DNA of 64,000 nucleotides, taken from assembly GCA_002298145.1 (NCBI GenBank), contig DBMP01000015.1, positions 124,001 to 188,000 on the forward strand, written 5' to 3'. Below, in pieces: positions 1 to 8,211 of this stretch (its first letter is position 1; every line of letters begins with the position of its first letter). The notes beneath the pieces are model-generated. The model saw only the letters and a program-made list of their open reading frames with translations. It did not search any database and was not told where the DNA came from. Origin of the DNA: Spartobacteria bacterium UBA695. Its GTDB lineage: Bacteria > Verrucomicrobiota > Verrucomicrobiia > Chthoniobacterales > Chthoniobacteraceae. The translations under genes and the position numbers were made by a program.

Positions 1-458
1 GTGGCGGCAACAAAACATTTGAGGAGAAAACTCAACACGGCTTTTGTTTCAGTAAACATAACTGGCTGGGGTGAAAATTCACGGCGTGGCACCGTCACGG
101 GATGCCTGTAGAAGACGTTTTAAAACTACCTTGCCTCGCCCTCCTGTCGAATAAAAATCGGCCCGCCGCATTTACGACAACCCGCCGGAATTCAACGATA
201 TTTTGCCCACCACCATGGAGTATAGCCAAGGAATTTACCACCATATCTACATCGTCTACCTAGCATCACAACCATTTGCATTTCTGCTACTTACACTCGT
301 ATATGTCCTGCCGTTTCCGTGATACCAAAGTGTTTAGAAATCCATTCCAAATCCGTTTCACGAGCCAAAACACGCGACGCATTTTATAAAAAACGATCCG
401 CATTTGCATCTGGCAAAATGATGTGTCAAACCTAACATCGGTTCTACATTCTCGCTAT
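1..458. other. Intergenic region upstream of MFS transporter gene
   Basis: No convincing coding region is visible on either strand in this stretch. The last part carries the regulatory site described at 376-412. The first ~370 bases show no clear hairpin, tRNA or repeat. The segment starts at the window edge, so a gene end just outside cannot be excluded. Confidence 0.5.
376..412 (+). promoter_or_regulatory. AraC/XylR-type operator-like site A
   Basis: Two CGCAT half-sites lie at 378-382 and 399-403, exactly 21 bp apart in direct orientation, with an A/T-rich spacer. The 37 bp match site C (6028-6064) at 28 of 37 positions without gaps. Direct half-sites 21 bp apart are the known arrangement of AraC-family operators (araI1-I2). 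The site ends 46 bases before the ATG of the MFS gene, the same distance as site C to its gene. The regulator is inferred to be the XylR-like protein at 11095-12282. Confidence 0.6.
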
Positions 459-1757
459 ATGAAGATCCCCAACCTGCGCTGGCTCATCGCGTTCGCTCTT
501 TTGCTGGCGGCGGTGCTCAACTACATCGACCGGAGCGTCCTTGGCCTGCTGGCCAAAACGATCCAGGAAGATCTTCATATCAGCGACCGGCAGTACGCCT
601 TCGTCATCAACTGCTTTCTGCTGGCGTACACCGTCGCCTACCTGCTCTCCGGGCGGATCGTCGATAAACTGGGCGTGCGCGTCAGCCTCGCCATCTTCGT
701 CGGGTGGTGGTCCATTTCCAATGCGCTGACCGGCGTGGCGCAATCCATCCGGTCGCTATCGGCTTTCCGCTTCATGCTCGGGCTGGGCGAAGCCGGTGCG
801 TTCACGGCGTCGCCCAAAGCGGTTTCGGAATGGTTCCCCCCCTCGGAACGCGGGATCGCCGTCGGGTTATACAGCATCGGCAGCGCGCTCGGGGCAACCA
901 TCGCGCCGATCCTGGTGGCCCACATCGCCGTGAACTACGGCTGGCGCTGGGTGTTTGCCGTCTCCCCCATACTCGGCGGGCTGTGGATCATCTGCTGGCT
1001 TTGGCTCTATCGGCCACCGGCCGAGCACCCACGGATCACCGAAAAAGAGCGCGCTTACCTCAAAGCCAATCTCGCCCCTACGCCCCAACCCCAGCCCGCG
1101 GAAAAAGGATCGGAACTTGCGATATGGAGCTCCGTTTTCAGATCTCCCTACATCTGGCGCCTGATGGTCGCGCGGCTGCTGACCGATCCCGTCTGGTATT
1201 TTTACCAATTTTGGATGCCGAAGTACCTCCAAAGCTCGCGCGACCTGGACCAAAAGGGGGTCGCCATCATCTGGATGATCTTCCTGGCCGCCGATGCAGG
1301 GTTCCTAGTCAGCGGATTCCTTTCGGGCCGCCTAATCAAGAGGGGACGGCCCGCCCCGAGCGCGCGCTTGAGCGTGATGCTGGTGAGCGCCTGTCTGGTG
1401 CCGGTTTCGTTTTTCATCCCCACGGTGCCGAGCGTAGCCGCCGTCATCGCGCTGGGGATGCTCATCGCATTCGCTCATACCAGCTGGCTGAGCAATTTGA
1501 CCTCGTTGATCGTCGATATCGTGCCGGGCCGGATTCTTGGCACGGCCTTTGGCGTCATCGCCTGCGGAAGCACCCTGGGCGGGATCTTCATGAATCAATT
1601 GGTTGCCTGGTTCGTCGAAAACCGCTCCTACAACGGCTGCTTTTACTTGATGACCTTCCTGCATCCCGTCGCGCTCCTGTTAATCTGGAGTTTGAGGCAC
1701 CGTCAATGCCCGGCCACCACACCCGCCGGAGCAGCCCAAACCAGCGGCACGAACTAA
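459..1757 (+). CDS. MFS transporter, anion:cation symporter (hexuronate-type) family
   Basis: The product (432 aa) is an inner-membrane permease of the major facilitator superfamily with about 12 hydrophobic segments. The start NYIDRSVLGLL and the loop GEAGAFTASPKAVSEWFPP with ERGIA are typical of the ACS family, which includes the hexuronate (ExuT), glucarate and galactonate transporters. The substrate is probably a sugar acid or related monomer; this is inferred from the family. I chose ATG 459 over GTG 423 because the family start falls here and because it places the upstream site A 46 bases away, as for the cassette gene at 6111. No strong ribosome binding site is seen for either start. 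The neighbouring FAD oxidoreductase and glycoside hydrolases fit uptake of a polysaccharide breakdown product. Confidence 0.88.
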   Translation: MKIPNLRWLIAFALLLAAVLNYIDRSVLGLLAKTIQEDLHISDRQYAFVINCFLLAYTVAYLLSGRIVDKLGVRVSLAIFVGWWSISNALTGVAQSIRSLSAFRFMLGLGEAGAFTASPKAVSEWFPPSERGIAVGLYSIGSALGATIAPILVAHIAVNYGWRWVFAVSPILGGLWIICWLWLYRPPAEHPRITEKERAYLKANLAPTPQPQPAEKGSELAIWSSVFRSPYIWRLMVARLLTDPVWYFYQFWMPKYLQSSRDLDQKGVAIIWMIFLAADAGFLVSGFLSGRLIKRGRPAPSARLSVMLVSACLVPVSFFIPTVPSVAAVIALGMLIAFAHTSWLSNLTSLIVDIVPGRILGTAFGVIACGSTLGGIFMNQLVAWFVENRSYNGCFYLMTFLHPVALLLIWSLRHRQCPATTPAGAAQTSGTN

Positions 1758-1815
1758 TTCCTAAATCCGCCGAGTAGACTAAAATCGGCATTGATCTGAG
1801 CGGCGATTACGCCAA

Positions 1816-1852
1816 AAAGAAAAGGCGATGCTTTGAAAGCACCGCCTTTTCC
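1816..1852. terminator. Bidirectional hairpin terminator
   Basis: The arms AAAAGGCGATGCTTT (1820-1834) and AAAGCACCGCCTTTT (1836-1850) pair with one mismatch around a one-base centre, and are flanked by A-rich sequence on the left and a T-run on the right. It lies between the convergent MFS gene and the PEP-CTERM gene and can serve both. Confidence 0.8.
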
Positions 1853-1888
1853 TATGTTCTCTGTCGTGTCTTGTCAGCCAACACCAAA

Positions 1889-3736
1889 TCAGGCGCGCCC
1901 CTTCCGGCGCAGCAGACCCAGAACCCCCAATCCGCCGACCAGAGCCGCATAGACGCTCGGTTCCGGAACCGCGGTCACGGACAAAATGCCGGAGGATTCA
2001 TCGAACGTATATTTACCCGAGGCGCCGGTCCACGTTCCGCTCGTCAGGGTCAGTGTCACGCCATTGACGGTCACGGAGGAGAAATCGCTGCTCTTGGAGT
2101 TGAGGTCGAAGAGATTGTAGCTCCCCACCTGGGTGAGATCATAGCCATCGATGCTGTTGATGACTAGCGAACCGCCGTAGGTCAGAACCCCGTTGACGTT
2201 GATATAGTCAAAGTCCGTCCCGGCCACCCCGCCGAGACCCGAAATTTCCATCAGCGTGGAGGCGGTCGAGGCCAGCGTGAAGTTGGAAGAAACGTTCAGT
2301 TTCCCAATATCCCCGACGCCTACGCCCGGTGATACCGACAACGTGGCGGTAATTGTGCTTCCCGTGGCTCCGACGATGCTGCCGTTACCCGAAATACTGT
2401 CTTGAGAATAGGCCAAACCCTTCAGGCTGACATCCAATGTGCCGGAGGAACTACCAGCGCTGCCGCCCAATACAAGCGCTTTGCTGATATTGCCGTTGAC
2501 GCCCACCGCGAGAGAGCCGCTCTTTACCGTGGTCGCGCCAGTGTAGGTATTGGCTCCGGTAACGGTAAGGGTGCCCTGGCCCAGCTTGGTCAACCCGCCG
2601 TCATTGGCCGTGCCGCTAACAAGCGACTGGGCAATGGTGGCGTTGTACCCGTTGGTGTCAATGACCGCGCCTTTACCCATCACCGAGGCGGTGATTTGCG
2701 AGGCGGAGGCCAGGAAGGTGGACACCGAGGAGGAGGTGCCGGCCACCTGCAATGTGCCGCCGTTAAAATTGATGGCATAATGGGCAACGCTGGTGGATGT
2801 GCCAACCGTTACCCCGCACACGCTCAAGGTGCCCCCGTCGAGGTTCACAATCGACGTTCCCGAAGTGGCGGCGGCGCTCGTGGAACCAAAGCGAAGCACG
2901 CCGCTTCCACTGTTGAGGGTCGCGGCCGTACCGCTCTCGACGTTCAACGTCGAAACCCCGGTTGACGCCCCGTTGCCCATGACCAAATTGCCGAAGTTGA
3001 CGGTGCCGCCTTTGATCGAAAGGGTAGCGTCGTTGGCATCATTGCCGATCACCAAACTTCCATTATTCAGCCCTCCGTTAACGGTCAGCCCCGTCTGCAA
3101 AACGCCATTAGTGCCCACCACAACAGTGGCCCCTCCTACGATATTGGCATTATTATTTTTACCGGCCCGCACCGTGGCAGTCGCGCTGGGGGAGCTGGCG
3201 CTGATAATGGTGGTTCCAGTGCCTGTAAACGTCAATGCCTGGCTGCTGCCGGTTCCGCTGACAACGGTGATGTTATCACCAATATTCACCGTAACGCCCG
3301 GGTCCAGATTAAACCCCGAACCCGTGTTGGCTCCGGCTCCATATCCCAGCCCAAGCGTGGTGGAGGTCAGCGCGGAAAAAATATAGCCGCTGGAGAGAAA
3401 CCGGAGCGTCTGCGCCTGAATCCCGGCTGATGAAACCGTGATGACGTAGGTGCCGGGGGCGGCGGATACCCCGCTGAACACTGCCTGAACGCCGGTGCCG
3501 GAAGTCCAGGCAGTGCCGGTATTGACAGCACCTGTGGACGAACTCGTCCAGACGGTATTGCTGGTGGTGGTATCCCAAGTGCCGCTATTAGCATCAATCT
3601 GGCCGTTGTTGGCTGTCGTGTCCCAGTAGAGGTTGGCCGCAGAGGCTTGCAGCGGAAGCCAAATAACAGTCGCCAGGGCAATAGCGAGTGATCTCGCACA
3701 CCCCGGCGATGAGGTGGAATGATATGGGGTTTTCAT
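1889..3736 (-). CDS. PEP-CTERM protein with autotransporter-type beta-strand repeats
   Basis: This 615 aa protein has an N-terminal signal peptide (hydrophobic stretch about residues 15-33, ending ASA) and a long Gly/Ser/Thr-rich region. At about residues 380-410 it has a GLTKLGQGTLTVTGANTYTG motif, the passenger-associated transport repeat of autotransporter-like proteins. It ends in VPEPSVYAALVGGLG, a hydrophobic stretch and RRKGRA, the tripartite PEP-CTERM signal read by exosortase. It has no autotransporter beta-barrel, so export by Sec and sorting by exosortase to the envelope or matrix is expected. The specific role is unknown; such proteins are abundant in Verrucomicrobiota and are often linked to exopolysaccharide. 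It shares a bidirectional terminator with the MFS gene. Confidence 0.88.
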   Translation of the reverse strand: MKTPYHSTSSPGCARSLAIALATVIWLPLQASAANLYWDTTANNGQIDANSGTWDTTTSNTVWTSSSTGAVNTGTAWTSGTGVQAVFSGVSAAPGTYVITVSSAGIQAQTLRFLSSGYIFSALTSTTLGLGYGAGANTGSGFNLDPGVTVNIGDNITVVSGTGSSQALTFTGTGTTIISASSPSATATVRAGKNNNANIVGGATVVVGTNGVLQTGLTVNGGLNNGSLVIGNDANDATLSIKGGTVNFGNLVMGNGASTGVSTLNVESGTAATLNSGSGVLRFGSTSAAATSGTSIVNLDGGTLSVCGVTVGTSTSVAHYAINFNGGTLQVAGTSSSVSTFLASASQITASVMGKGAVIDTNGYNATIAQSLVSGTANDGGLTKLGQGTLTVTGANTYTGATTVKSGSLAVGVNGNISKALVLGGSAGSSSGTLDVSLKGLAYSQDSISGNGSIVGATGSTITATLSVSPGVGVGDIGKLNVSSNFTLASTASTLMEISGLGGVAGTDFDYINVNGVLTYGGSLVINSIDGYDLTQVGSYNLFDLNSKSSDFSSVTVNGVTLTLTSGTWTGASGKYTFDESSGILSVTAVPEPSVYAALVGGLGVLGLLRRKGRA

Positions 3737-4188
3737 TGGTTTATTGGGTTTGATGGGGAACCCGGCCTAGAGAAATCCGTTGGGGACATTCTTTTGACCA
3801 GGGGCAGGTTTTGGGAAAGGGAATCAAAAAAGGGGTAAAACTAGTTTGTTTTGGATTCAAGGGGCGGGGTTACACACGCGGTGTTGATATTTGAAAATTA
3901 GCACAATCTATTTTGATTTAGTTTCGTTTTTGCGTCGTTTTTTTTGATTCCCGCGTTGCCGACGACGACGTTTTCAGAGCAATTATATTACTCACTCCTA
4001 TCTCCTGAAGCACCGGAAGAATCCACAACTGGGACTCCTGGCGCATTTTCTAATAAAAGATGCGCGTCTGCCTATCGTCCCCATTTCAGACACGCGCTAG
4101 AGTGATGGCGAAACCTGAATCCGCCCCGCCTTTGCCGCCGAAACCCAGATGAACACCGCGCCCCGCGATTTTAGCCGTGAAACTTAAC
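3737..4188. other. Divergent intergenic region with AT-rich promoter zone
   Basis: This region separates the PEP-CTERM gene (minus) from the FAD oxidoreductase gene (plus). It has an A/T-rich block at about 3820-3980, which may hold the promoter of the PEP-CTERM gene, and regulatory site B at 4040-4076. No coding region is seen. Confidence 0.5.
4040..4076 (+). promoter_or_regulatory. AraC/XylR-type operator-like site B
   Basis: Half-sites CGCAT (4042-4046) and CGCGT (4063-4067) are 21 bp apart in direct orientation. The 37 bp match site C at 30 of 37 positions without gaps. Here the outer bases also form an inverted pair, GCGCAT and ATGCGC, with a 13-base spacer. It lies about 110 bases upstream of the FAD oxidoreductase start. 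Confidence 0.65.
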
Positions 4189-5982
4189 ATGATCGAAATA
4201 CAGACCGATTTTTGCATCATCGGCGGCGGGCTCGCCGGAGTTTGTGCCGCGATTGCAGCCGCCCGCAACGGCATCCGAGTGGTGCTGGTGCAAGACCGTT
4301 CGGTGCTGGGCGGCAATTCCTCCAGCGAGGTCAAAATGCACATCGTGGGGGCCGACCGCCACGGAACGCGCCCGGGAGCCCGCGAAACCGGGCTGCTTGA
4401 GGAATTCCGACTGGAGGACTCCTACCGCAACCCGGCCCGGAGCTTCGCGCTTTGGGATCTCCTGCTCTACGAAAAGGTCAAAAACGAACCGAATATCCTC
4501 TTGCTTCTGGATTCGGAATGCGTGGATTGCGCGATGGAGCAAACCGGTGGGGCTCCCCGCATCGCCTCCGTCACTGTGCTCCGAAATGTTACCGAGGATG
4601 AGTTTCATATCCGCGCCACCTTCTTTGCCGACTGCTCCGGAGACGGCCGCCTGGGGATGGAAGCGGGCGCGGATTTCAGGATGGGACGCGAAGCCCAATC
4701 CGAGTTCGGCGAATCGCTCGCGCCCCAAAAGGCCGATCAGTTCACCCTCGGAAATTCCATCCTATTTACCGCTCACCAAGCGGACACCCCCCAGCCTTTC
4801 GTAAGGCCCAACTGGGTGCGCGAATTCCAGCGGAAGGACTTCAAATCCCTGCCAATCGCGGGGTACGAGTACGGCTATTGGTGGTCCGAATGGGGCGGCA
4901 TGCTCAACACCATCAAGGACTTCGACCGCTTCCGGCACGAGTGCCTGAGAATCGCCCTCGGAGTGTGGGATTACATCAAAAATTCCGGAGACCACCCCGG
5001 TGCAGCCAACTACGTTCTCGACTGGATCGGAGCGATCCCGGGGAAACGCGAATCGCGCCGTTTTCTCGGCCCCCACGTCATGGTACAGCAGGAAGTAATG
5101 GGCGGGGCGACCTTCTGCGACCAAGTGGCCTACGGCGGATGGTGGGTGGACCTGCACCCGCCGGAAGGCATCGACGCCGTCGACGAAGAAGCGTGCATCC
5201 AGCTTCATTTCCCGAATCTCTACGGCATCCCGCTGCGCTCCCTCTATTCCCGCAACATCGCCAACCTCTTCTTCGCGGGCCGCGACATCAGCGCCACGCA
5301 CATCGCTTTTGCCAGCACCCGCGTAATGGGCACTTGCGCGACGGTGGGGCAGGCCGTCGGCACCACTGCGGCGCGCTTCGCCAAACAGAGTGCAACATCC
5401 ATCGTGGAAGCCGCGACACCGGAGAACCTCTGCGTCATCCAGCAAACCCTGTTGAGGGACGACGCGTTTCTTCCCGGCATCCGCAACGAAGACCCCGCCG
5501 ACCTTGCCCGGAGCGCTTGCTGCACGGCTTCGAGCGAAGAACCCGGGCTCGGGGCCTCCCGCGTTCTCTCCGGCGTCACGCGTGAACTCAACCCGGTCTG
5601 GGGGCCGTGGGCCGATCCCACGCCGAACCACTGGCGTTCCACCACGCTTCCCGCCTGGCTCGGCCTGGAGTTGCCCGAGCCAGCCGTCATCGCGCAAATT
5701 CACCTGACCTTCGACTCCGGCCTGCAACGGGAGCTGATCCTGACCCCTAGCGATTCCATCACGGCAAAATCCATCCGCGGGGCCCAGCCCGAAGTGGTCA
5801 GGGATTACAATATCTACCTCGATGAAACGCTGGCCCTTTCCGTCCGGGGCAACTACCTGCGCAAGCGCGTCCACAACCTTGAGTCCCCCGCCTCCGCGCG
5901 GCGGGTACGGATCGAAATCCTCGCCACCCACGGCGTCGAAAGCGCCCGGATTTTCGAAGTCCGTCTCTATCCCAACACTTAA
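4189..5982 (+). CDS. FAD-dependent oxidoreductase (PF12831-type) with C-terminal beta-rich domain
   Basis: The product (597 aa) opens with the dinucleotide-binding motif GGGLAGVCAAIAAARNG, followed by a conserved-looking block with DRSVLGGNSSSEVKM, as in the FAD-dependent oxidoreductases often found in polysaccharide-use loci of Verrucomicrobia, Planctomycetes and Bacteroidetes. The flavin domain runs to about residue 420. The last ~130 residues look like a beta-sandwich of the discoidin or carbohydrate-binding kind (inferred from pattern only). The substrate is unknown. I took ATG 4189 as the start; GTG 4177 is an alternative, and neither has a clear ribosome binding site. Site B lies upstream and site C just downstream, so it probably shares regulation with the transporter and the prepilin cassette. 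Confidence 0.82.
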   Translation: MIEIQTDFCIIGGGLAGVCAAIAAARNGIRVVLVQDRSVLGGNSSSEVKMHIVGADRHGTRPGARETGLLEEFRLEDSYRNPARSFALWDLLLYEKVKNEPNILLLLDSECVDCAMEQTGGAPRIASVTVLRNVTEDEFHIRATFFADCSGDGRLGMEAGADFRMGREAQSEFGESLAPQKADQFTLGNSILFTAHQADTPQPFVRPNWVREFQRKDFKSLPIAGYEYGYWWSEWGGMLNTIKDFDRFRHECLRIALGVWDYIKNSGDHPGAANYVLDWIGAIPGKRESRRFLGPHVMVQQEVMGGATFCDQVAYGGWWVDLHPPEGIDAVDEEACIQLHFPNLYGIPLRSLYSRNIANLFFAGRDISATHIAFASTRVMGTCATVGQAVGTTAARFAKQSATSIVEAATPENLCVIQQTLLRDDAFLPGIRNEDPADLARSACCTASSEEPGLGASRVLSGVTRELNPVWGPWADPTPNHWRSTTLPAWLGLELPEPAVIAQIHLTFDSGLQRELILTPSDSITAKSIRGAQPEVVRDYNIYLDETLALSVRGNYLRKRVHNLESPASARRVRIEILATHGVESARIFEVRLYPNT

Positions 5983-6027
5983 CACCCTCTTGTTTAAACA
6001 CACACAAAACACTCCCCCCCTTCGCAC

Positions 6028-6064
6028 GACGCATTTTCTGATAAAAAATTCGCATGTGCCTCTC
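6028..6064 (+). promoter_or_regulatory. AraC/XylR-type operator-like site C
   Basis: Half-sites CGCAT at 6030-6034 and 6051-6055 are exactly 21 bp apart in direct orientation. The site matches A at 28 of 37 and B at 30 of 37 positions. It ends 46 bases before the first gene of the prepilin cassette. Confidence 0.65.
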
Positions 6065-6110
6065 GAAGAAATAGCAAAACCGCGCTATCTTCGTTCATAG
6101 AAAAAGGGCC

Positions 6111-6791
6111 ATGAAGATCCCCCATCTCCCCCCTGAACCCCCACGGTCTCCCCGGACCGCCCGGCACGCCCGAGGCTTTACACTACTGGAACTGCTATTA
6201 GTGTTCGCCATCATTGCCGTCGTGATCGGATTGACGGCACCGCTCGCAGGCCAGCTTGGCAAAAGCAAGTCCGTCACTGGCGCGGGAAACCACCTCGCCG
6301 ACTTGCTTGCCTCGGCCCGGCAGAACTCGATGACCAAAAACTGCCTGACCGTTCTATTGATCCCCACCGGAGCCGACCAATGGAACAGTTGCATTCTCTA
6401 TCAATTGCGGCCCAAACCGGACGGCACCGCTCCGGTCAGCAACGATTGGGAGCCGGTGTCGAAATGGGAAAACCTCCCCAATGGCGTCACCATTAGCGAC
6501 ACCACTTTCGTCACCGAAGCCCAAAGCGCCTCGCTGCCCGCCCCTCTGCCAGTCATCCAGCGCGGCGGCACCACCATCAGCCAGTACCGGCTGGTCACCT
6601 TCATGCCCCGGGGCATTCTCTACCCCAAAACCCTCCCCTCGGGCGGCAACCCCTATCTGAACCTCGTGGCGGGCATCCACAGCGGTGGGCGCGTCATCCT
6701 GCAAGGGCCCACCAAAAACGGCGCCGCCGCCAACACCTACAAGATCATTGTGCTTTCCTCCACGGGAATCACCAAAATCGAAAGAAGCTAA
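6111..6791 (+). CDS. Prepilin-like protein, Verru_Chthon cassette protein D type
   Basis: The product (226 aa) has a type IV prepilin/pseudopilin N-terminus. A 22-residue basic leader ends in Gly22, followed by FTLLE with the +5 glutamate (Glu27) and a hydrophobic helix to about residue 45. The rest is a GspH-like globular part. It is the first gene of a tight four-gene set whose order and sizes fit the Verru_Chthon cassette D-B-C-A, described as protein families in Verrucomicrobium and Chthoniobacter; the family assignment is from memory of that pattern. It should be processed by a prepilin peptidase and form part of a pseudopilus-like structure in the inner membrane and periplasm. An AAAAAGGG stretch precedes the ATG. 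The operator-like site C lies 46 bases upstream. No peptidase or ATPase gene is in the window. Confidence 0.83.
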   Translation: MKIPHLPPEPPRSPRTARHARGFTLLELLLVFAIIAVVIGLTAPLAGQLGKSKSVTGAGNHLADLLASARQNSMTKNCLTVLLIPTGADQWNSCILYQLRPKPDGTAPVSNDWEPVSKWENLPNGVTISDTTFVTEAQSASLPAPLPVIQRGGTTISQYRLVTFMPRGILYPKTLPSGGNPYLNLVAGIHSGGRVILQGPTKNGAAANTYKIIVLSSTGITKIERS

Positions 6792-6794
6792 GTT

Positions 6795-7301
6795 ATGAAG
6801 ACTGCACAGCCTTTCTTCATCGCCGCAACCCGCCGCTGCCAACGGGCCTTCTCGCTGGTCGAAGTAACAATTTCCCTCGGCATCATGGCCTTCGTCCTGG
6901 CGGGCATCACCGGCCTGATGTCCGGCTCCTGCACCATCAATCGAGCCGCCGCCAACGACAGCGCGTTGACGCAGATCACGCGCAATGTCGTGGAAAGCCT
7001 GCGGGGCCAATCCCTGGACGACTTGCTGACATGGAGCGGGAGCGCGGAAGCGCAACGCACGTTTTACTTTGCCGAGGACGGCAGCCCGCTTGATTCGAGC
7101 GGCGAATCGGCACCTCAATCGACCCTTTACCGCTGCGTGGTCACGGCCGACGCAGACCCCGACACCCAAAGCGCCACCGCCACCGGCAGCGCCACGTCGG
7201 GCACCGTAAACATGGTCAAGCTTCATTTGGAAATCGCCTGGCCTGTTTCCGCCCCGACCCCCTCCAAAAAACAGGTTTATGTCCAGCTTGCCCGTTACTG
7301 A
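6795..7301 (+). CDS. Prepilin-like protein, Verru_Chthon cassette protein B type
   Basis: This 168 aa protein has a leader ending ...QRA followed by FSLVEV. Ala18 takes the place of the usual Gly at -1, and Glu23 is the +5 residue. A hydrophobic helix follows (about 19-42), then a small globular domain with a PulJ/GspI-like look. It starts 3 bases after the stop of the preceding gene and overlaps the next gene by 23 bases, so translation is probably coupled. Its likely role is as a minor pseudopilin. The Ala at the cleavage position is unusual for prepilin peptidase substrates but also occurs in the next gene. Confidence 0.8.
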   Translation: MKTAQPFFIAATRRCQRAFSLVEVTISLGIMAFVLAGITGLMSGSCTINRAAANDSALTQITRNVVESLRGQSLDDLLTWSGSAEAQRTFYFAEDGSPLDSSGESAPQSTLYRCVVTADADPDTQSATATGSATSGTVNMVKLHLEIAWPVSAPTPSKKQVYVQLARY

Positions 7302-8211
7302 TCCCCGGCAGCCCGGCCGCCGTCCAGCGCGCGCCTTCTCCCTGCTGGAAGTGCTCGTCGCCACGACCATCCTGGCGGTGATCGTTTCGCTGCTGGGCTC
7401 CATCATGAGCGCCGTGAGCGCCTCGTGGACCTCCGCCACCGACCGCACCGAAACGGGCCTCAGCGCCCGGGCCATCGCGGATTACATCCAGACCGATCTC
7501 GCCTCGGCCCAGTTGCCCGTCAACAACGCGGATCAGTCCAACCTCCAGTTCATCCTCAACTCCGCCAACGTCCCCGCGGACTACAAAAACGGCGACGCCT
7601 TGTTCTGGCAATCCCCGGTGGCCAACGACACCACTTACGGCGATGTTGCCGAAGTGGGCTACTTCGTCAAATGGATCACCGATTCCAAATCCCTGCCGAA
7701 ACCGGTCCTCTGCCGCTTTTTTGTCGAGCCCGCCACCTCCGGCAGCGCCTCCTCCGCCTACCAGATCTACCAATCCCCGGCCAACTGGCTGACCAAGGAA
7801 ATCATCGACACCGTGGCCCCCGGCACTTCGGACCAAAACTACGCCGGACTTTTCGCCGAAAACGTCATCGGCATCTGGTTCCGGTGTTTTGACGCCCAGG
7901 GCAATGACTACGGGCGAGCATTCGATTCGCGCGCGGCTCCGGCCGACAGCACAAAGTTACGGCTTCCCTGCTCGGTGCAAGTCAGCTTCGTGGTGGTGGA
8001 TTCCCGCAACGCCGCCCGCCTCAACTCGACGCTCCAGGCAGCGCTGGCCACGCTGGCCAGTTCCGTCTCGGAGGCCGCAGTCTCAAAAGACAAGACCGTC
8101 TCCCCCGCCGAGGCATTTGTCACCCGCGCCCATGGAGACTCCGCCTTCAAAAGCATCGCGGCGGGGCTCAAGGCGCACACCACCACCGTCTCCCTGGTCA
8201 ACGCACGATGA
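7279..8211 (+). CDS. Prepilin-like protein, Verru_Chthon cassette protein C type
   Basis: This 310 aa protein has an N-terminal leader ending in Ala19, then FSLLEVLVATTILAVIVSLL with Glu24 at +5, a standard pseudopilin helix. The globular part (about 50-310) has Ser/Ala-rich stretches and resembles GspJ-like minor pseudopilins in general build. The gene starts inside the end of the previous gene and overlaps the next one by 4 bases (ATGA), so the four genes form a translationally coupled operon. Ala rather than Gly at the cleavage position is shared with the B-type protein. Function beyond being a pseudopilus component is unknown. Confidence 0.8.
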   Translation: MSSLPVTDPRQPGRRPARAFSLLEVLVATTILAVIVSLLGSIMSAVSASWTSATDRTETGLSARAIADYIQTDLASAQLPVNNADQSNLQFILNSANVPADYKNGDALFWQSPVANDTTYGDVAEVGYFVKWITDSKSLPKPVLCRFFVEPATSGSASSAYQIYQSPANWLTKEIIDTVAPGTSDQNYAGLFAENVIGIWFRCFDAQGNDYGRAFDSRAAPADSTKLRLPCSVQVSFVVVDSRNAARLNSTLQAALATLASSVSEAAVSKDKTVSPAEAFVTRAHGDSAFKSIAAGLKAHTTTVSLVNAR

